64,000 nucleotides of DNA from Chitinophagaceae bacterium (GTDB taxonomy: Bacteria; Bacteroidota; Bacteroidia; Chitinophagales; Chitinophagaceae), in the NCBI GenBank assembly GCA_023957755.1, contig JAMLGT010000006.1:1-64000 (forward strand). The letters are read 5' to 3'. Positions 35,786 through 44,497 of this stretch are shown here, in pieces; position 1 is the first letter of the stretch; each line of letters starts with the position of its first letter. The notes beneath the pieces were generated by a model. That model made no database searches, was not told the origin of the DNA, and was given only the letters and a program-made list of their open reading frames with translations. Position numbers and translations under genes: made by a program.

Positions 35786-37030
35786 GTGTACAAATCTCTT
35801 ACCATATTATGGAATTCACTGAGACTTACATTTCAGGAATTGAAAGTAAATAAGCTCAGAACATTCCTTTCCCTCATTGGAATTTCCTTTGGCATCTTTT
35901 GTATCATAGGGGTGCTGGCAACTGTCAACAGCCTTAAACTCAATATACAGAAAGAACTCAGCAGCCTTGGAAGTAACTCCATTCACATCGATAAATGGGA
36001 TTATAAGGGAGGCCCTGATTATCCCTGGTGGAAATACGAAAAAAGGCCTTCGCCGAAATACAGAGAAGCACTGGCTATAAAAGAAAGAAGTCACCTGGCC
36101 TCCGATGTGGCTTTTCAGGTAGAATCTAACCAGACAGTTAGTTTTGGGGATATTGCATTAACCTCCGCAGGAATCACGGGCATTACACCCGAAACACAGA
36201 ATATAAATCCTGTAGAAATACAGTTTGGACGATATTTTTCAGCAAATGAATTTTCCTATGGCAGTCCTGTCGCCGTGATTGGATACACCAATGCAGAAGA
36301 CCTGTTTGGTAATCCGGCCCGCGCAACCGGAAAGATTGTACGACTGAAAAATACTCAGGTGACTATAATCGGTGTAGTAAAGAAAACAGGAACCAGCATC
36401 ACCGGATTCAATAGCGACCAGGCTGTATTTATACCTTATCAGTTTGCAAAAAAAATCTTCGGCGATGAGAATTCCTCACCAAAGATTATTGTGAAAGGTA
36501 AGGACAATATTTCCTCAGCAGCACTTGCAAATGAGTTGGAAGGGATCATGCGATCTATTCGCATGCTGGGCCCTCGCGAAGAAGATAATTTTACACTAAA
36601 TCAGATTAGCGTGCTTGCCGATCAGGTTTCATCTATATTCGACTCAATCAATCTGGGAGGATGGGCCATTGGGATTCTTAGTCTGATAGTAGGAGCCTTC
36701 GGAATCTCGAATATTATGTTTGTGACCGTAAAAGAAAGAACCTCAATTATAGGCCTTAAGAAAGCAATAGGAGCCAAGCGAAGAAGTATCCTTTCGGAAT
36801 TTTTGCTGGAAGCAGCCATCATTTCTATTCTGGGCGGTCTTATAGGATTACTCTTGGTGTATCTCCTTACCCTCATTCTTTCAAGCCTGATAGGGTTTCC
36901 AGTATTTATTTCTGCGTCTATCCTGCTTTTGGCAATCACAATCTGTGTGGTTATAGGTGTAGCTTCAGGAATCATACCTGCATATTCGGCAGCAAAGCTT
37001 GATCCAGTAGTTGCAATCCGATCCAAGTAA
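35786..37030 (+). CDS. ABC transporter permease, MacB/FtsX type
   Basis: This 414-residue permease has one N-terminal transmembrane helix (LRTFLSLIGISFGIFCIIGVLATV), a large periplasmic MacB-PCD-like domain (about 45-255), and three C-terminal helices of the FtsX fold with GAFGISNIMFVTVKERTSIIGLKKAIGAKRRSI, the usual coupling region. The start is GTG at 35786, since no in-frame ATG fits before the first helix. Partners of MacB-type systems, an ATPase and a membrane-fusion protein, are not adjacent, so this is an orphan permease in this window. Confidence 0.9.
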   Translation: MYKSLTILWNSLRLTFQELKVNKLRTFLSLIGISFGIFCIIGVLATVNSLKLNIQKELSSLGSNSIHIDKWDYKGGPDYPWWKYEKRPSPKYREALAIKERSHLASDVAFQVESNQTVSFGDIALTSAGITGITPETQNINPVEIQFGRYFSANEFSYGSPVAVIGYTNAEDLFGNPARATGKIVRLKNTQVTIIGVVKKTGTSITGFNSDQAVFIPYQFAKKIFGDENSSPKIIVKGKDNISSAALANELEGIMRSIRMLGPREEDNFTLNQISVLADQVSSIFDSINLGGWAIGILSLIVGAFGISNIMFVTVKERTSIIGLKKAIGAKRRSILSEFLLEAAIISILGGLIGLLLVYLLTLILSSLIGFPVFISASILLLAITICVVIGVASGIIPAYSAAKLDPVVAIRSK

Positions 37031-37076
37031 ATAAGCACTTACCTTCGCACACTGAAACACTTAAAAATACTTTGAG

Positions 37077-38084
37077 ATGGCAACGATTTTGGCCATTGAA
37101 TCTTCATGCGACGAAACTGCAGCAGCTATTTGCAGAGATGAGGTGATGCTGAGCAATACGGTTTTCAGCCAACTTATACATAAGAAATATGGCGGAGTGG
37201 TACCTGAACTCGCATCACGCGCACATCTGGAGGCCATCGTGCCGGTAGTGGCACAGGCGATGGAAGAGGCTGGATGCAGTATGGCAGATATTGATGCGTT
37301 TGCCTTCACCCAATCACCGGGATTGATTGGGTCGCTACTGGTAGGCGCTGGTTTTGCAAAGTCTCTGGCATTGGCTATGGATAAGCCCCTGATTGCTGTG
37401 CAGCACATGGAAGCACATGTTTTAGCTAACCTGATCAGAAAGAAAGACGCAAGCAATAAAGTGCCTGAATTTCCATTTCTCTGTCTCACAGTAAGTGGCG
37501 GACACACTCAGATTGTAATCTGCCACTCACCTCTACGACTCGAAGTCATCGGCCAAACACTCGACGACGCTGCCGGAGAAGCTTTTGACAAGGCAGCTAA
37601 GATGCTGGGCCTTCCCTATCCCGGCGGGCCCCTGATAGATAAGTACGCTGCGGAAGGCACACCCGTATTCTCATTTCCAGAGCCAAAGATTCCCGAACTG
37701 AATTTCAGTTTTAGTGGCCTGAAGACTGCCATACTTTACTTCATCAGGGATCATCAAAAATCTAATCCGGACTTCATCAGGGAGAATATGAATGATATCT
37801 GTGCATCTATACAGCATCGTATCATCTCTATCCTGCTGGATAAACTTCAATCAGCTTCTGCACAAACGGGAATACATGAAATATGTATTGCCGGTGGCGT
37901 CAGTGCCAATAAAGGACTACGTAGGGATTTCCTGGCTTTAGGCCAAAAGCTTGGATGGCACACCTACATCCCCCCTTTCGAATACTGTACTGACAATGCA
38001 GGAATGATTGCAATCGCGGGTTATTATAAATTCCTGCACCATATTTTCTCACCACTCGACACAGTCCCCTCAGCAAGAGTGTAA
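37077..38084 (+). CDS. tsaD: tRNA N6-adenosine threonylcarbamoyltransferase
   Basis: This 335-residue ASKHA-fold enzyme makes the t6A modification at position 37 of ANN-decoding tRNAs. It shows ESSCDETAAAIC, the metal-binding HMEAHVLA motif, LTVSGGHTQIV, LDDAAGEAFDKAAKMLGL and CIAGGVSANKGLR, all diagnostic. Length is normal. The next gene, also a tRNA-modification enzyme, starts 2 bp after the stop. Confidence 0.97.
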   Translation: MATILAIESSCDETAAAICRDEVMLSNTVFSQLIHKKYGGVVPELASRAHLEAIVPVVAQAMEEAGCSMADIDAFAFTQSPGLIGSLLVGAGFAKSLALAMDKPLIAVQHMEAHVLANLIRKKDASNKVPEFPFLCLTVSGGHTQIVICHSPLRLEVIGQTLDDAAGEAFDKAAKMLGLPYPGGPLIDKYAAEGTPVFSFPEPKIPELNFSFSGLKTAILYFIRDHQKSNPDFIRENMNDICASIQHRIISILLDKLQSASAQTGIHEICIAGGVSANKGLRRDFLALGQKLGWHTYIPPFEYCTDNAGMIAIAGYYKFLHHIFSPLDTVPSARV

Positions 38085-38086
38085 GC

Positions 38087-38812
38087 ATGGCAAATGACTA
38101 TTTTCAATTCAAGCAATTCCTTGTAACACAGGCCCGGTGCGCAATGAAGGTTTGCACAGACTCCTGTCTGTTTGGTGCATGGGTAGCAAACGACCTCGTT
38201 TTACAGCAATCCAATCCTGAGTATTCTTTGGATATAGGAGGAGGTACAGGGTTGCTAAGCCTGATGTTGGCGCAGAAAATATCCGGTAAGATTCACAGTG
38301 TAGAATCTGACTCAGATGCTTTCACACAAATGAAGCAAAACTTCAATGAGTCCGAATGGGCAGGAAGGTTAGTCGCATTCCATTCAGACATAAAAGAATT
38401 TAAGGCTCCGGCAGCATACGATCTCATCATATCTAACCCACCATTTTACGAAAACAGCCTCAAAGGATTCCACAAAGGGAGAACAGCAGCCATGCATGAT
38501 TCAGGGTTGCGCCTGGAAGAACTGATAAAAGAAATAAAACATCACATAAGGGCCGATGGATACTTCTACGTGCTGATTGCCTCGTCCAGGGAGAAAGACT
38601 TTGAAGATTTGTTACAGGCTTATCAGGCAAGGGTCTCAAAGAAATTGATGATAAAAAACTCAGCAGAAAAACCGCCTTTCAGAATTGCCTACAGAGGCAC
38701 TTTTGCAAGTGACATTCACCCCACCGAAACAAGTGAAATTTGTATATATCAACAACAGCAATACACCCCTGCATTTAAGGAGTTGCTGAGAGACTATTAC
38801 CTGCACTTATAA
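38087..38812 (+). CDS. trmN6: tRNA1(Val) (adenine(37)-N6)-methyltransferase-like protein
   Basis: This 241-residue class I SAM-dependent methyltransferase has the opening FQFKQFLVTQARCAMKVCTDSCLFGAW, SAM motif I in LDIGGGTGLLSLMLAQ and the N6-adenine signature ISNPPFYENSLKG. Its relatives (YfiC/TrmN6) methylate A37 of tRNA1Val. The 2-bp spacing to tsaD, which also modifies position 37 of tRNAs, suggests one transcription unit. Convergent with the next gene (12-bp gap). Confidence 0.88.
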   Translation: MANDYFQFKQFLVTQARCAMKVCTDSCLFGAWVANDLVLQQSNPEYSLDIGGGTGLLSLMLAQKISGKIHSVESDSDAFTQMKQNFNESEWAGRLVAFHSDIKEFKAPAAYDLIISNPPFYENSLKGFHKGRTAAMHDSGLRLEELIKEIKHHIRADGYFYVLIASSREKDFEDLLQAYQARVSKKLMIKNSAEKPPFRIAYRGTFASDIHPTETSEICIYQQQQYTPAFKELLRDYYLHL

Positions 38813-38824
38813 CTTTAATAAAAG

Positions 38825-40015
38825 CTAAAGCCCCGCATATTCCTTTAGATACGAAAACCTTTCAGTAAGTGCTCCTCCTCTCGTAATCGTTGCATTATGA
38901 ATAAGCGAAGAATCTGTTCCCAGGTTATCTACCACGTATTTAATCAACTGCTCTCCAAAATACCGGGAGGCATCCTTAGGCAACTCATTCGGAAGATTAC
39001 CGACTGCTACAATATCCACTGAGCTATTAAGGTAGGGAGCCGTCCTGGCGCCTGTCAACCTGTCAACTCCGTATATGGGAGACTGGATGGTACCATCTCC
39101 TAAATTACATGGCACAGAACCGTGATAATCGTCTGTAATATCAGAAATTGTTTTTATTCTAAAGTCATCCCGCTTCATATCTTCCAACTCAAAAAGCCGT
39201 GGTACCCCTTCATCCCAATACACACCATTAAGTAATATATCTGTAGCTGAAAGATAATCGCGAAACAGACAGTCGTATTCTTCAGGATGTTCATGAAATT
39301 TTTCTCTATCATACTTTTCTCCTGATTTATGGCGATAAAGCTCCGCTCCTTTCAGATTCACGTACACAGGATAAGAAAACTCTTCAGACAAAAACTCGTC
39401 AGGCTCTACCTGGTGCATCCCCATCAAAGTCATAACTTCCAGGATGCCATGAGCCACCCTGCCACTTCCGGTTACCACTACTTTGACATTCGGTAATTTG
39501 AGCCCGAAGTAGGAGCCTGTCAGCGATTCGAAATCATATCTTTCATAAATCCGTTCTAAACGATAGTCCCCGGTTCTGTTTCCATAAGCCCACATTCCAT
39601 TATGCGCGCCAACCACTCCTGCAAAAAAGCCAAATCCAAGCACACGCGCACCATCTGCATGTTCCAGGCACTCATAATCAACCAGCGTAATTTTCTTGCT
39701 GACGATATCACGCATCATCTTCTGGTTGTAAGGCTGCATTTTCCTGGTATGTGAAAAGAAAAAGTAAGTTTTCTCCGGAATTAACATGTCCACAGGAATT
39801 TCCTTAATACCGAACAAAACATCACAGGAAGATACGTCTGCCACCACCTGAATCCCTTCCTGATGGTATTCTTCATCAGTAAAGCACCTGTGAGCCGAAG
39901 ACTCTACCAATACAGTGATTCCTTTATTCTGCTGCAACCATTTGCATTGTTTGGGAGTGAAAGCCACCCGATTGTCCTGAGGAACTTTTCCTTCCTTAAT
40001 AATACCAAACTTCAA
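38825..40015 (-). CDS. Saccharopine/alanine-dehydrogenase-like NAD(P)-dependent oxidoreductase
   Basis: This 396-residue protein joins an AlaDH/PNT N-terminal domain (FGIIKEGKVPQDNRVAFTP, FFFSHTRKMQPYNQKMM) to a Rossmann domain with VVVTGSGRVAHG. It resembles LYS1-type saccharopine dehydrogenase (L-lysine-forming), but the bacterial homologues are poorly characterised, so lysine metabolism is a guess. The start follows the consensus MKFGIIKEGKxPxDxR. It ends convergent to trmN6 and lies upstream of and divergent to the tRNA-Leu gene. Confidence 0.82.
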   Translation of the reverse strand: MKFGIIKEGKVPQDNRVAFTPKQCKWLQQNKGITVLVESSAHRCFTDEEYHQEGIQVVADVSSCDVLFGIKEIPVDMLIPEKTYFFFSHTRKMQPYNQKMMRDIVSKKITLVDYECLEHADGARVLGFGFFAGVVGAHNGMWAYGNRTGDYRLERIYERYDFESLTGSYFGLKLPNVKVVVTGSGRVAHGILEVMTLMGMHQVEPDEFLSEEFSYPVYVNLKGAELYRHKSGEKYDREKFHEHPEEYDCLFRDYLSATDILLNGVYWDEGVPRLFELEDMKRDDFRIKTISDITDDYHGSVPCNLGDGTIQSPIYGVDRLTGARTAPYLNSSVDIVAVGNLPNELPKDASRYFGEQLIKYVVDNLGTDSSLIHNATITRGGALTERFSYLKEYAGL

Positions 40016-40173
40016 TTTATAATGTATTTAAAAGAGGGCGCAATTTAGTGCTAATTCATCTTATTTGAAAAGCAGCAAGCACAGGCAGCTCTGTTTACAC
40101 AATTATGATCCCTTAGATGGCATTGATTCATAATAGCAGCCCAATCCTGAATAGCCGAAAATGTTTACAAAAT

Positions 40174-40205
40174 TTTGGTAGTACTGCATGGAAAATGTAA
40201 TATTG
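40174..40205 (+). promoter_or_regulatory. Promoter of tRNA-Leu
   Basis: TTTG (40174-40177) and TAATATTG (40198-40205, seven of eight to TAnnTTTG) are separated by 20 bp, the spacing of the Bacteroidota -33/-7 promoter. The tRNA begins 18 bp downstream. Confidence 0.6.
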
Positions 40206-40223
40206 CACCCCATTTCCATTAAC

Positions 40224-40307
40224 GCCCGGGTGGCGGAATTGGTAGACGCAGCAGACTCAAAATCTGCCGTTCGCAAGGACGTGCTGGTTCGATTCCAGTC
40301 CCGGGCA
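40224..40307 (+). tRNA. tRNA-Leu (anticodon CAA)
   Basis: This is an 84-nt class II tRNA. The acceptor stem GCCCGGG (40224-40230) pairs with CCCGGGC (40300-40306), with discriminator A at 40307. The anticodon stem GCAGA/TCTGC encloses CTCAAAA, giving anticodon CAA for UUG codons. A long variable arm follows and the T-loop reads GGTTCGATTCC. CCA is not encoded. Its 3' end is the attachment site of the mobile element, and the gene remains intact after integration. Confidence 0.97.
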
Positions 40308-40308
40308 C
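40295..40308 (+). repeat. attL: 14-bp direct repeat copy in tRNA-Leu
   Basis: CCAGTCCCGGGCAC lies at the T-arm/acceptor end of tRNA-Leu and recurs exactly at 48560-48573. It is the left crossover core of the integrated element. Confidence 0.9.
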
Positions 40309-40311
40309 TTT

Positions 40312-40335
40312 AGCAGCTTAACGGCTGCTTTTTTT
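40312..40335 (+). terminator. Element-borne intrinsic terminator after tRNA-Leu
   Basis: A 6-bp stem AGCAGC (40312-40317) / GCTGCT (40324-40329) is followed by a T-run. It sits just inside the element and ends the tRNA transcript in place of the native terminator displaced to 48577. Confidence 0.85.
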
Positions 40336-40415
40336 ATGCGCTGAAACCTTTACCAGTACTGCATTTCAGGCGTTTTTGTTTCTTTTGATATTCCTTTATT
40401 GTTCTTTTGTTTCAT

Positions 40416-40449
40416 GTTACTTCTGTTACTCTTTTGTTACCCGAGTAAC
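40416..40449. repeat. Clustered GTTAC repeats near the left end (possible integrase arm sites)
   Basis: GTTAC occurs three times (40416, 40425 and 40436), followed by an inverted GTAAC at 40445; GTTAC-CCGA-GTAAC forms a small palindrome. The 16-mer GTTACTCTTTTGTTAC at 40425-40440 is repeated exactly at the right end (48483-48498). These may be arm-type integrase sites. Confidence 0.5.
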
Positions 40450-40502
40450 AAACAATATCCTTTTTTCATACCTTTGGTAAAGAAAAAGTAAAACAAAAGA
40501 AA

Positions 40503-41576
40503 ATGAGTGTAAAAATTAGACAACGAAAAAACAAGAATGGCAGTACTTCTTTAGTACTGGATATTTACCACAATGGCCAAAGAAAGTTTGAGTTTCTTAA
40601 AGAATTGACCTTGCAGAAAGGCACAAGCCCGGCCATAAAGCAGCGCAACAAAGAAAACCTTGCTTTGGCTGAAAGGATAGCCACAAAGAAAGCCCATGAA
40701 CTGGCAGCCGGTGATTTTGATATTGTTACTGATACCGGCAAAAAAACCGAAGTAACAAAATGGATGCAGGCCTATGTTGATAAATATGATAAAGGCGACA
40801 AACGAAATATGCAAGGAGCCTTAAACCATTTCAAAACTTTTTTGGTTGAAAATAAATTGACTGGTTTAACCTTTGGCCGGATCAGCGAACTGGTAGTTTC
40901 TGACTTTCAAGACTACCTTATCAGCTTTTCAAAAGGCGAAGGCGCAAGCAGCTACTTTGCCCGATTTAAAAAGATGATGAAGCGAGCATACAAAGAAAAT
41001 ATGATGATTAAGAATGTGGCCGCCGATGTGCCGACCATTGTAGGCAAAGCACGAAAAAAAGACACACTAACCCCGGATGAAATTAAACTTCTTTGGAACA
41101 CTCCAACAGAAAGCGATCAGGTTAAAAAGGCTTTTCTGTTTTGCTGCATGACTGGCTTAAGATGGTGCGATGTATCTATGCTGAAATGGCACAATATTCA
41201 AAAAGAAAGCATTGTGATTTCTCAATCAAAGACCGACGAAGATGTTACTATCAATATGAATGGTACAGCCCTTCAGTTAATTGGTAAACGTGGAAAGCCG
41301 GATCAGCTTGTATTTGAGCTACCCACTGCCAACGGAGCTAATAAAACCGTAAAAGCATGGGTAAGACGTGCGGGAATACAAAAAGAAATTACATGGCATA
41401 ATGCCCGGCATTCAGCCGGAACCAACTTAGCCTTCAATGGTGAAAACCTTTTGACAATAGCAGCCATTTTAGGACATACCAGCACAAAACATACCCAACG
41501 TTATGTAAAGGCTGCACAAGCCCTGAAACAGCGTGCTACGGATGGATTAAGCGTTGATCTAAACCCTGAAAATTAA
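40503..41576 (+). CDS. int: Tyrosine site-specific integrase
   Basis: This 357-residue phage-type integrase would catalyse integration and excision at the tRNA-Leu site. An N-terminal arm-binding domain (SVKIRQRKNKNGSTSLVLDIYHNGQRKFE region, residues 1-85) precedes a SAM-like core-binding domain (about 95-185). The catalytic domain has TGLRWCDV (first Arg), HNARHSAGTNLA (HxxR) and ILGHTSTKHTQRY (His and the Tyr nucleophile). It is the first gene of the element, next to attL, and is followed 5 bp later by a gene of unknown function. It resembles integrases of Bacteroidota conjugative and phage-like islands. Confidence 0.95.
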   Translation: MSVKIRQRKNKNGSTSLVLDIYHNGQRKFEFLKELTLQKGTSPAIKQRNKENLALAERIATKKAHELAAGDFDIVTDTGKKTEVTKWMQAYVDKYDKGDKRNMQGALNHFKTFLVENKLTGLTFGRISELVVSDFQDYLISFSKGEGASSYFARFKKMMKRAYKENMMIKNVAADVPTIVGKARKKDTLTPDEIKLLWNTPTESDQVKKAFLFCCMTGLRWCDVSMLKWHNIQKESIVISQSKTDEDVTINMNGTALQLIGKRGKPDQLVFELPTANGANKTVKAWVRRAGIQKEITWHNARHSAGTNLAFNGENLLTIAAILGHTSTKHTQRYVKAAQALKQRATDGLSVDLNPEN

Positions 41577-41581
41577 TAGCC

Positions 41582-42562
41582 ATGAATTACAAGCAAGTTA
41601 TTATTGATGCCCTATTTGATGCCAATGTAAAGCCATTTTTTGCACAGCACATTTTCAGAAAAATGCAGGAGGCGAAAAAGGTAAATTATGACACACTTGA
41701 ATTTTTTACCGGATGTACAAAAGCTATTGAAGCACTGGAAGGGGAGTTTATCGGCCAGTTAAACGATGTTCTGGTACGGATGGAAGATCAATTAGAGATA
41801 TGCAGGAAAAAGGGAAGTGAGAAAGCAGCAAAACGCATTCAGGAGCAGCGCGACTTCATAACGGAAGATAACTTTCAGATGCAGATCACCGGCTATGGCA
41901 GGTTATTAAAATATGATATTGATCTGGCCAGGCGCGGCGTGGCTGATGCCATAGAATTAACAAAGGGAGATATTGGCGGCCTTGCGGAAAAGGTAGGAAG
42001 GAAAAAGTTTGATGCAGCTTTTCAACAGGTTAGGGCTTTAATAGACCAAGAAAAGACAACTGGCATAGAACGAAGCGAGGCAGTAGCCCGGGAGCTGGAA
42101 GCATGGGCAAAAAAACAGGGATGGCCAGCACCGGACGGCAAAGCACTATCAGAGTTTTTTATATGGCAATTTTACACCGCTGAAACGGAAGAAGATGTTA
42201 CCATTTACAGCGATCCGCATTTACTTTATAAAGCATACAAAGAACATACTGAAAATAAGTTGTTAGATATAACCGCGGAATTTGCACCGGCAAACCCGGT
42301 TAAAAGCGAATTACAACCACTTGTAGATAACTTGATAGATAAAATAAAAAGTAGGTTATCTGCTAAAATTTGGCGTGCAGCATTTGCGGAGTTTCTGTAT
42401 AATGAAAATTACTTTAAAAAAAGAAAATACCGGATAAAAACGTGCAACGAATTTTGCCTTTTAACGTGGAAAGAGGATGTAACAATTCAGCTTGAAGGAG
42501 GGAAGAAAAAAGAACGCGAAAACCATATTGAGTATCTTAAAAAACTATTTCGAAAGATATAG
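41582..42562 (+). CDS. Unknown helical protein next to integrase
   Basis: I do not recognise this 326-residue protein. It is highly charged and mostly helical, with no signal peptide or membrane segment. The middle is Lys/Glu/Arg-rich (EICRKKGSEKAAKRIQEQRDFI) and the C-terminus is basic (NYFKKRKYRIKTC, GGKKKERENHIEYLKKLF), compatible with nucleic-acid or protein binding. It starts 5 bp after the integrase gene and ends at a strong terminator, so the two form one unit. A role in recombination control, regulation or superinfection immunity is possible, but nothing in the sequence decides this. Confidence 0.7.
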   Translation: MNYKQVIIDALFDANVKPFFAQHIFRKMQEAKKVNYDTLEFFTGCTKAIEALEGEFIGQLNDVLVRMEDQLEICRKKGSEKAAKRIQEQRDFITEDNFQMQITGYGRLLKYDIDLARRGVADAIELTKGDIGGLAEKVGRKKFDAAFQQVRALIDQEKTTGIERSEAVARELEAWAKKQGWPAPDGKALSEFFIWQFYTAETEEDVTIYSDPHLLYKAYKEHTENKLLDITAEFAPANPVKSELQPLVDNLIDKIKSRLSAKIWRAAFAEFLYNENYFKKRKYRIKTCNEFCLLTWKEDVTIQLEGGKKKERENHIEYLKKLFRKI

Positions 42563-42612
42563 GTGTACGGTACAGTACCCCAAATTTTATAGCAGCCAAA
42601 AGCCTTTACCAG

Positions 42613-42633
42613 CCCGCATTTGCGGGTTTTTTT
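42613..42633 (+). terminator. Intrinsic terminator after the int unit
   Basis: CCCGCA (42613-42618) and TGCGGG (42621-42626), followed by seven T residues. It separates the int/326-residue unit from the replication and capsid genes. Confidence 0.85.
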
Positions 42634-42703
42634 GTTTGGTGTACCCCTCAAAATAGTGCTTCTTTCTTTTGTTTTCAAAGTGCAGGTTTGTGAAAAAAAG
42701 CAC

Positions 42704-43009
42704 ATGGAAACTTTACAAAAAATTCATGAAGACCTTGAAATAATCAAGGCGATGCAATTTCTCAATAAGAGAGCCTTAACGCTTGATGAACTGGTACAAT
42801 ATACCGGCCTTGCAAAAAGCTATCTGTATAAAAAAACCATGCTGAATGAAATACCGGGAGCCAGCCGGCCAATGGGTAAGAAACTTTTTTTTGACCGTGA
42901 AAAAATAGATCAATGGCTTTTAGGGAGCCATTCGGATATAGAGCCGCCAATGAGTGATGAAGAAATTGAAAGCCGGGCAGCCAATTATATCACAACTGGT
43001 AAAATTTAA
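42704..43009 (+). CDS. Helix-turn-helix (excisionase-like) DNA-binding protein
   Basis: This protein is 101 residues from the ATG at 42704; an earlier in-frame start at 42620 has no family support. The HTH reads ALTLDELVQYTGLAKSYLYKKT, followed by the wing-like SRPMGKKLFFDREKIDQWLL, the pattern of helix_turn_helix_17/excisionase-type proteins common in Bacteroidota mobile elements. It probably acts as excisionase or as the regulator of the replication genes. The next gene follows with a 3-bp gap. Confidence 0.8.
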   Translation: METLQKIHEDLEIIKAMQFLNKRALTLDELVQYTGLAKSYLYKKTMLNEIPGASRPMGKKLFFDREKIDQWLLGSHSDIEPPMSDEEIESRAANYITTGKI

Positions 43010-43012
43010 GCC

Positions 43013-43297
43013 ATGACACCAAAAAAATTTAACAAGCTCCAAAAGGAAGTGCGCCTGGCATTCATTTATGCAACGATAGGCGATGCAAAGCTTCAAATCG
43101 CGAATGATCTTTTTGTGGACGGCATACAGATCTTTTTTCAGGCGAAGCACGGAGTTATAAGTGATGCGGTGGCATATCCATTACCAGCCGAAATGATAGC
43201 CTTGTTTCAAGGCGTTGGCAAGATGAGGTACATGCTTTTTGTACACGATGACGAAGACACAAAAAACAAAATTGTCTTTCGGGATCGGCACAATTAA
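43013..43297 (+). CDS. Small protein of unknown function
   Basis: This 94-residue protein has no family I recognise. The first part is basic and helical (KKFNKLQKEVRLAF); the rest is mixed alpha/beta. It starts 3 bp after the HTH gene and is probably cotranscribed with it and with the RepA-like gene 80 bp downstream, placing it in the replication/control module. Confidence 0.6.
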   Translation: MTPKKFNKLQKEVRLAFIYATIGDAKLQIANDLFVDGIQIFFQAKHGVISDAVAYPLPAEMIALFQGVGKMRYMLFVHDDEDTKNKIVFRDRHN

Positions 43298-43301
43298 AAA
43301 A

Positions 43302-43324
43302 GGCCGGGAGAACTAAACCCGGCC
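43302..43324. other. GC-rich hairpin upstream of the RepA-like gene
   Basis: A perfect 7-bp all-GC stem, GGCCGGG (43302-43308) / CCCGGCC (43318-43324), has a 9-nt loop. It has an A-run on each side, so it would work as a terminator only on the minus strand. On the plus strand it may be an attenuator or structured element 53 bp before the RepA-like start. Confidence 0.5.
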
Positions 43325-43377
43325 GAAAAAGAACTTGAAAAACGAGTTAAAAACTTTTAACGCTAAACGTTTAAACA

Positions 43378-44481
43378 ATGAGTACGAAGATACGGCAAAC
43401 GGACGAAATAAAGGCTGAATTTGAGCAAAGTTTTAGCAGCGATCTAAACGAATTTATACAAACCGAGGGCGGCGATGTTGTTGCGCCGAAAACCCTTTTA
43501 GAGAGGTACGAATATTTAAGAATTACCGATCAAACAGATGTACCCGATCCCGTTTCCGTTGTTACTATTGCCGGGCAAGTGATGTGTACTGGCGGCAACC
43601 TAACTACGATCAGCGGCGCAAGCAAGAGCGGCAAGAGTGCATTAACCGGCGTTACTATTGCCGGAGCCATTGCGCCCGGCGACTATGATGGGTTTCCAGA
43701 CCTTTATATCCAGCCTAACAGCGAAGGGAAGGCCATAATACATATTGATACCGAGCAAGCGCGAAGCAAGCACAAACGGAATTTATGCAGGATACTTGAC
43801 CGTGCAGGCGTGCGGGCGTGCCCGGACTATTTGCTATCGTATAACATTCGGCAATTGAGCTTAGACGAATATAAGGCCGTAACTGATGGCATTGTACAGG
43901 CAGCATCATTGCGTTATGGCGGCATTCATCTGATGGTAATTGATGGCATTGCCGACTATATCCGTGATGTGAACGATCCCGAGGACAGCAACGACATTGT
44001 AAACTATTTCGAGCGAATAGCCGTAACGTATGAGTGCCCGGTTATCGTTGTGGTACATACGAACCCTGGCAGCGACAAACAGCGCGGACATCTGGGCTCC
44101 CAGCTGCAACGGAAGAGCGAGAGTGTGCTTAATATCACCACAGAGGCCGATATAAGTACCATACAGCCGCAATTTTTGCGCAATGCAGGCAGTGGGCAGA
44201 TACCGTTAATTCAGTACCGTTATGATCCGTTGAAACACTATCACGTTTATTGCGGTATTAAGAGCGATACCCAGGCCGCCAAAGATGAACAACGGCTTTC
44301 CTTTATCCGTGATGTGGCAAGCAAGGTTTTTGGCGCGCAAAAGGCATACAGCTACAAAGAAGCAATTGAGGCAATAATGAGAGAGAGCAAAAAAGGGGAA
44401 ACAAATTCTAAAGGGTTTTTCAAAGAAATGCGAGCACATAAGATGATAACACAGGGAGACGATGATCTATGGAGAATGTAA
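43378..44481 (+). CDS. RepA-like RecA-fold ATPase (replicative helicase type)
   Basis: This 367-residue P-loop protein has Walker A ISGASKSGKSALT near residues 80-92 and Walker B LMVIDGIADYI near 190, followed by CPVIVVVHTNPGSDKQRGHLGSQL. This matches the RepA/RecA-like hexameric helicase family of plasmids and Bacteroidota islands. The C-terminus may hold a helical winged domain. With the primase-like protein and the repeat cluster that separates the two genes, it suggests the excised element can replicate itself. By eye this gene looks more GC-rich than most of the element, which may mark a separate origin. Confidence 0.85.
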   Translation: MSTKIRQTDEIKAEFEQSFSSDLNEFIQTEGGDVVAPKTLLERYEYLRITDQTDVPDPVSVVTIAGQVMCTGGNLTTISGASKSGKSALTGVTIAGAIAPGDYDGFPDLYIQPNSEGKAIIHIDTEQARSKHKRNLCRILDRAGVRACPDYLLSYNIRQLSLDEYKAVTDGIVQAASLRYGGIHLMVIDGIADYIRDVNDPEDSNDIVNYFERIAVTYECPVIVVVHTNPGSDKQRGHLGSQLQRKSESVLNITTEADISTIQPQFLRNAGSGQIPLIQYRYDPLKHYHVYCGIKSDTQAAKDEQRLSFIRDVASKVFGAQKAYSYKEAIEAIMRESKKGETNSKGFFKEMRAHKMITQGDDDLWRM

Positions 44482-44497
44482 TAATTATATGCCTATT

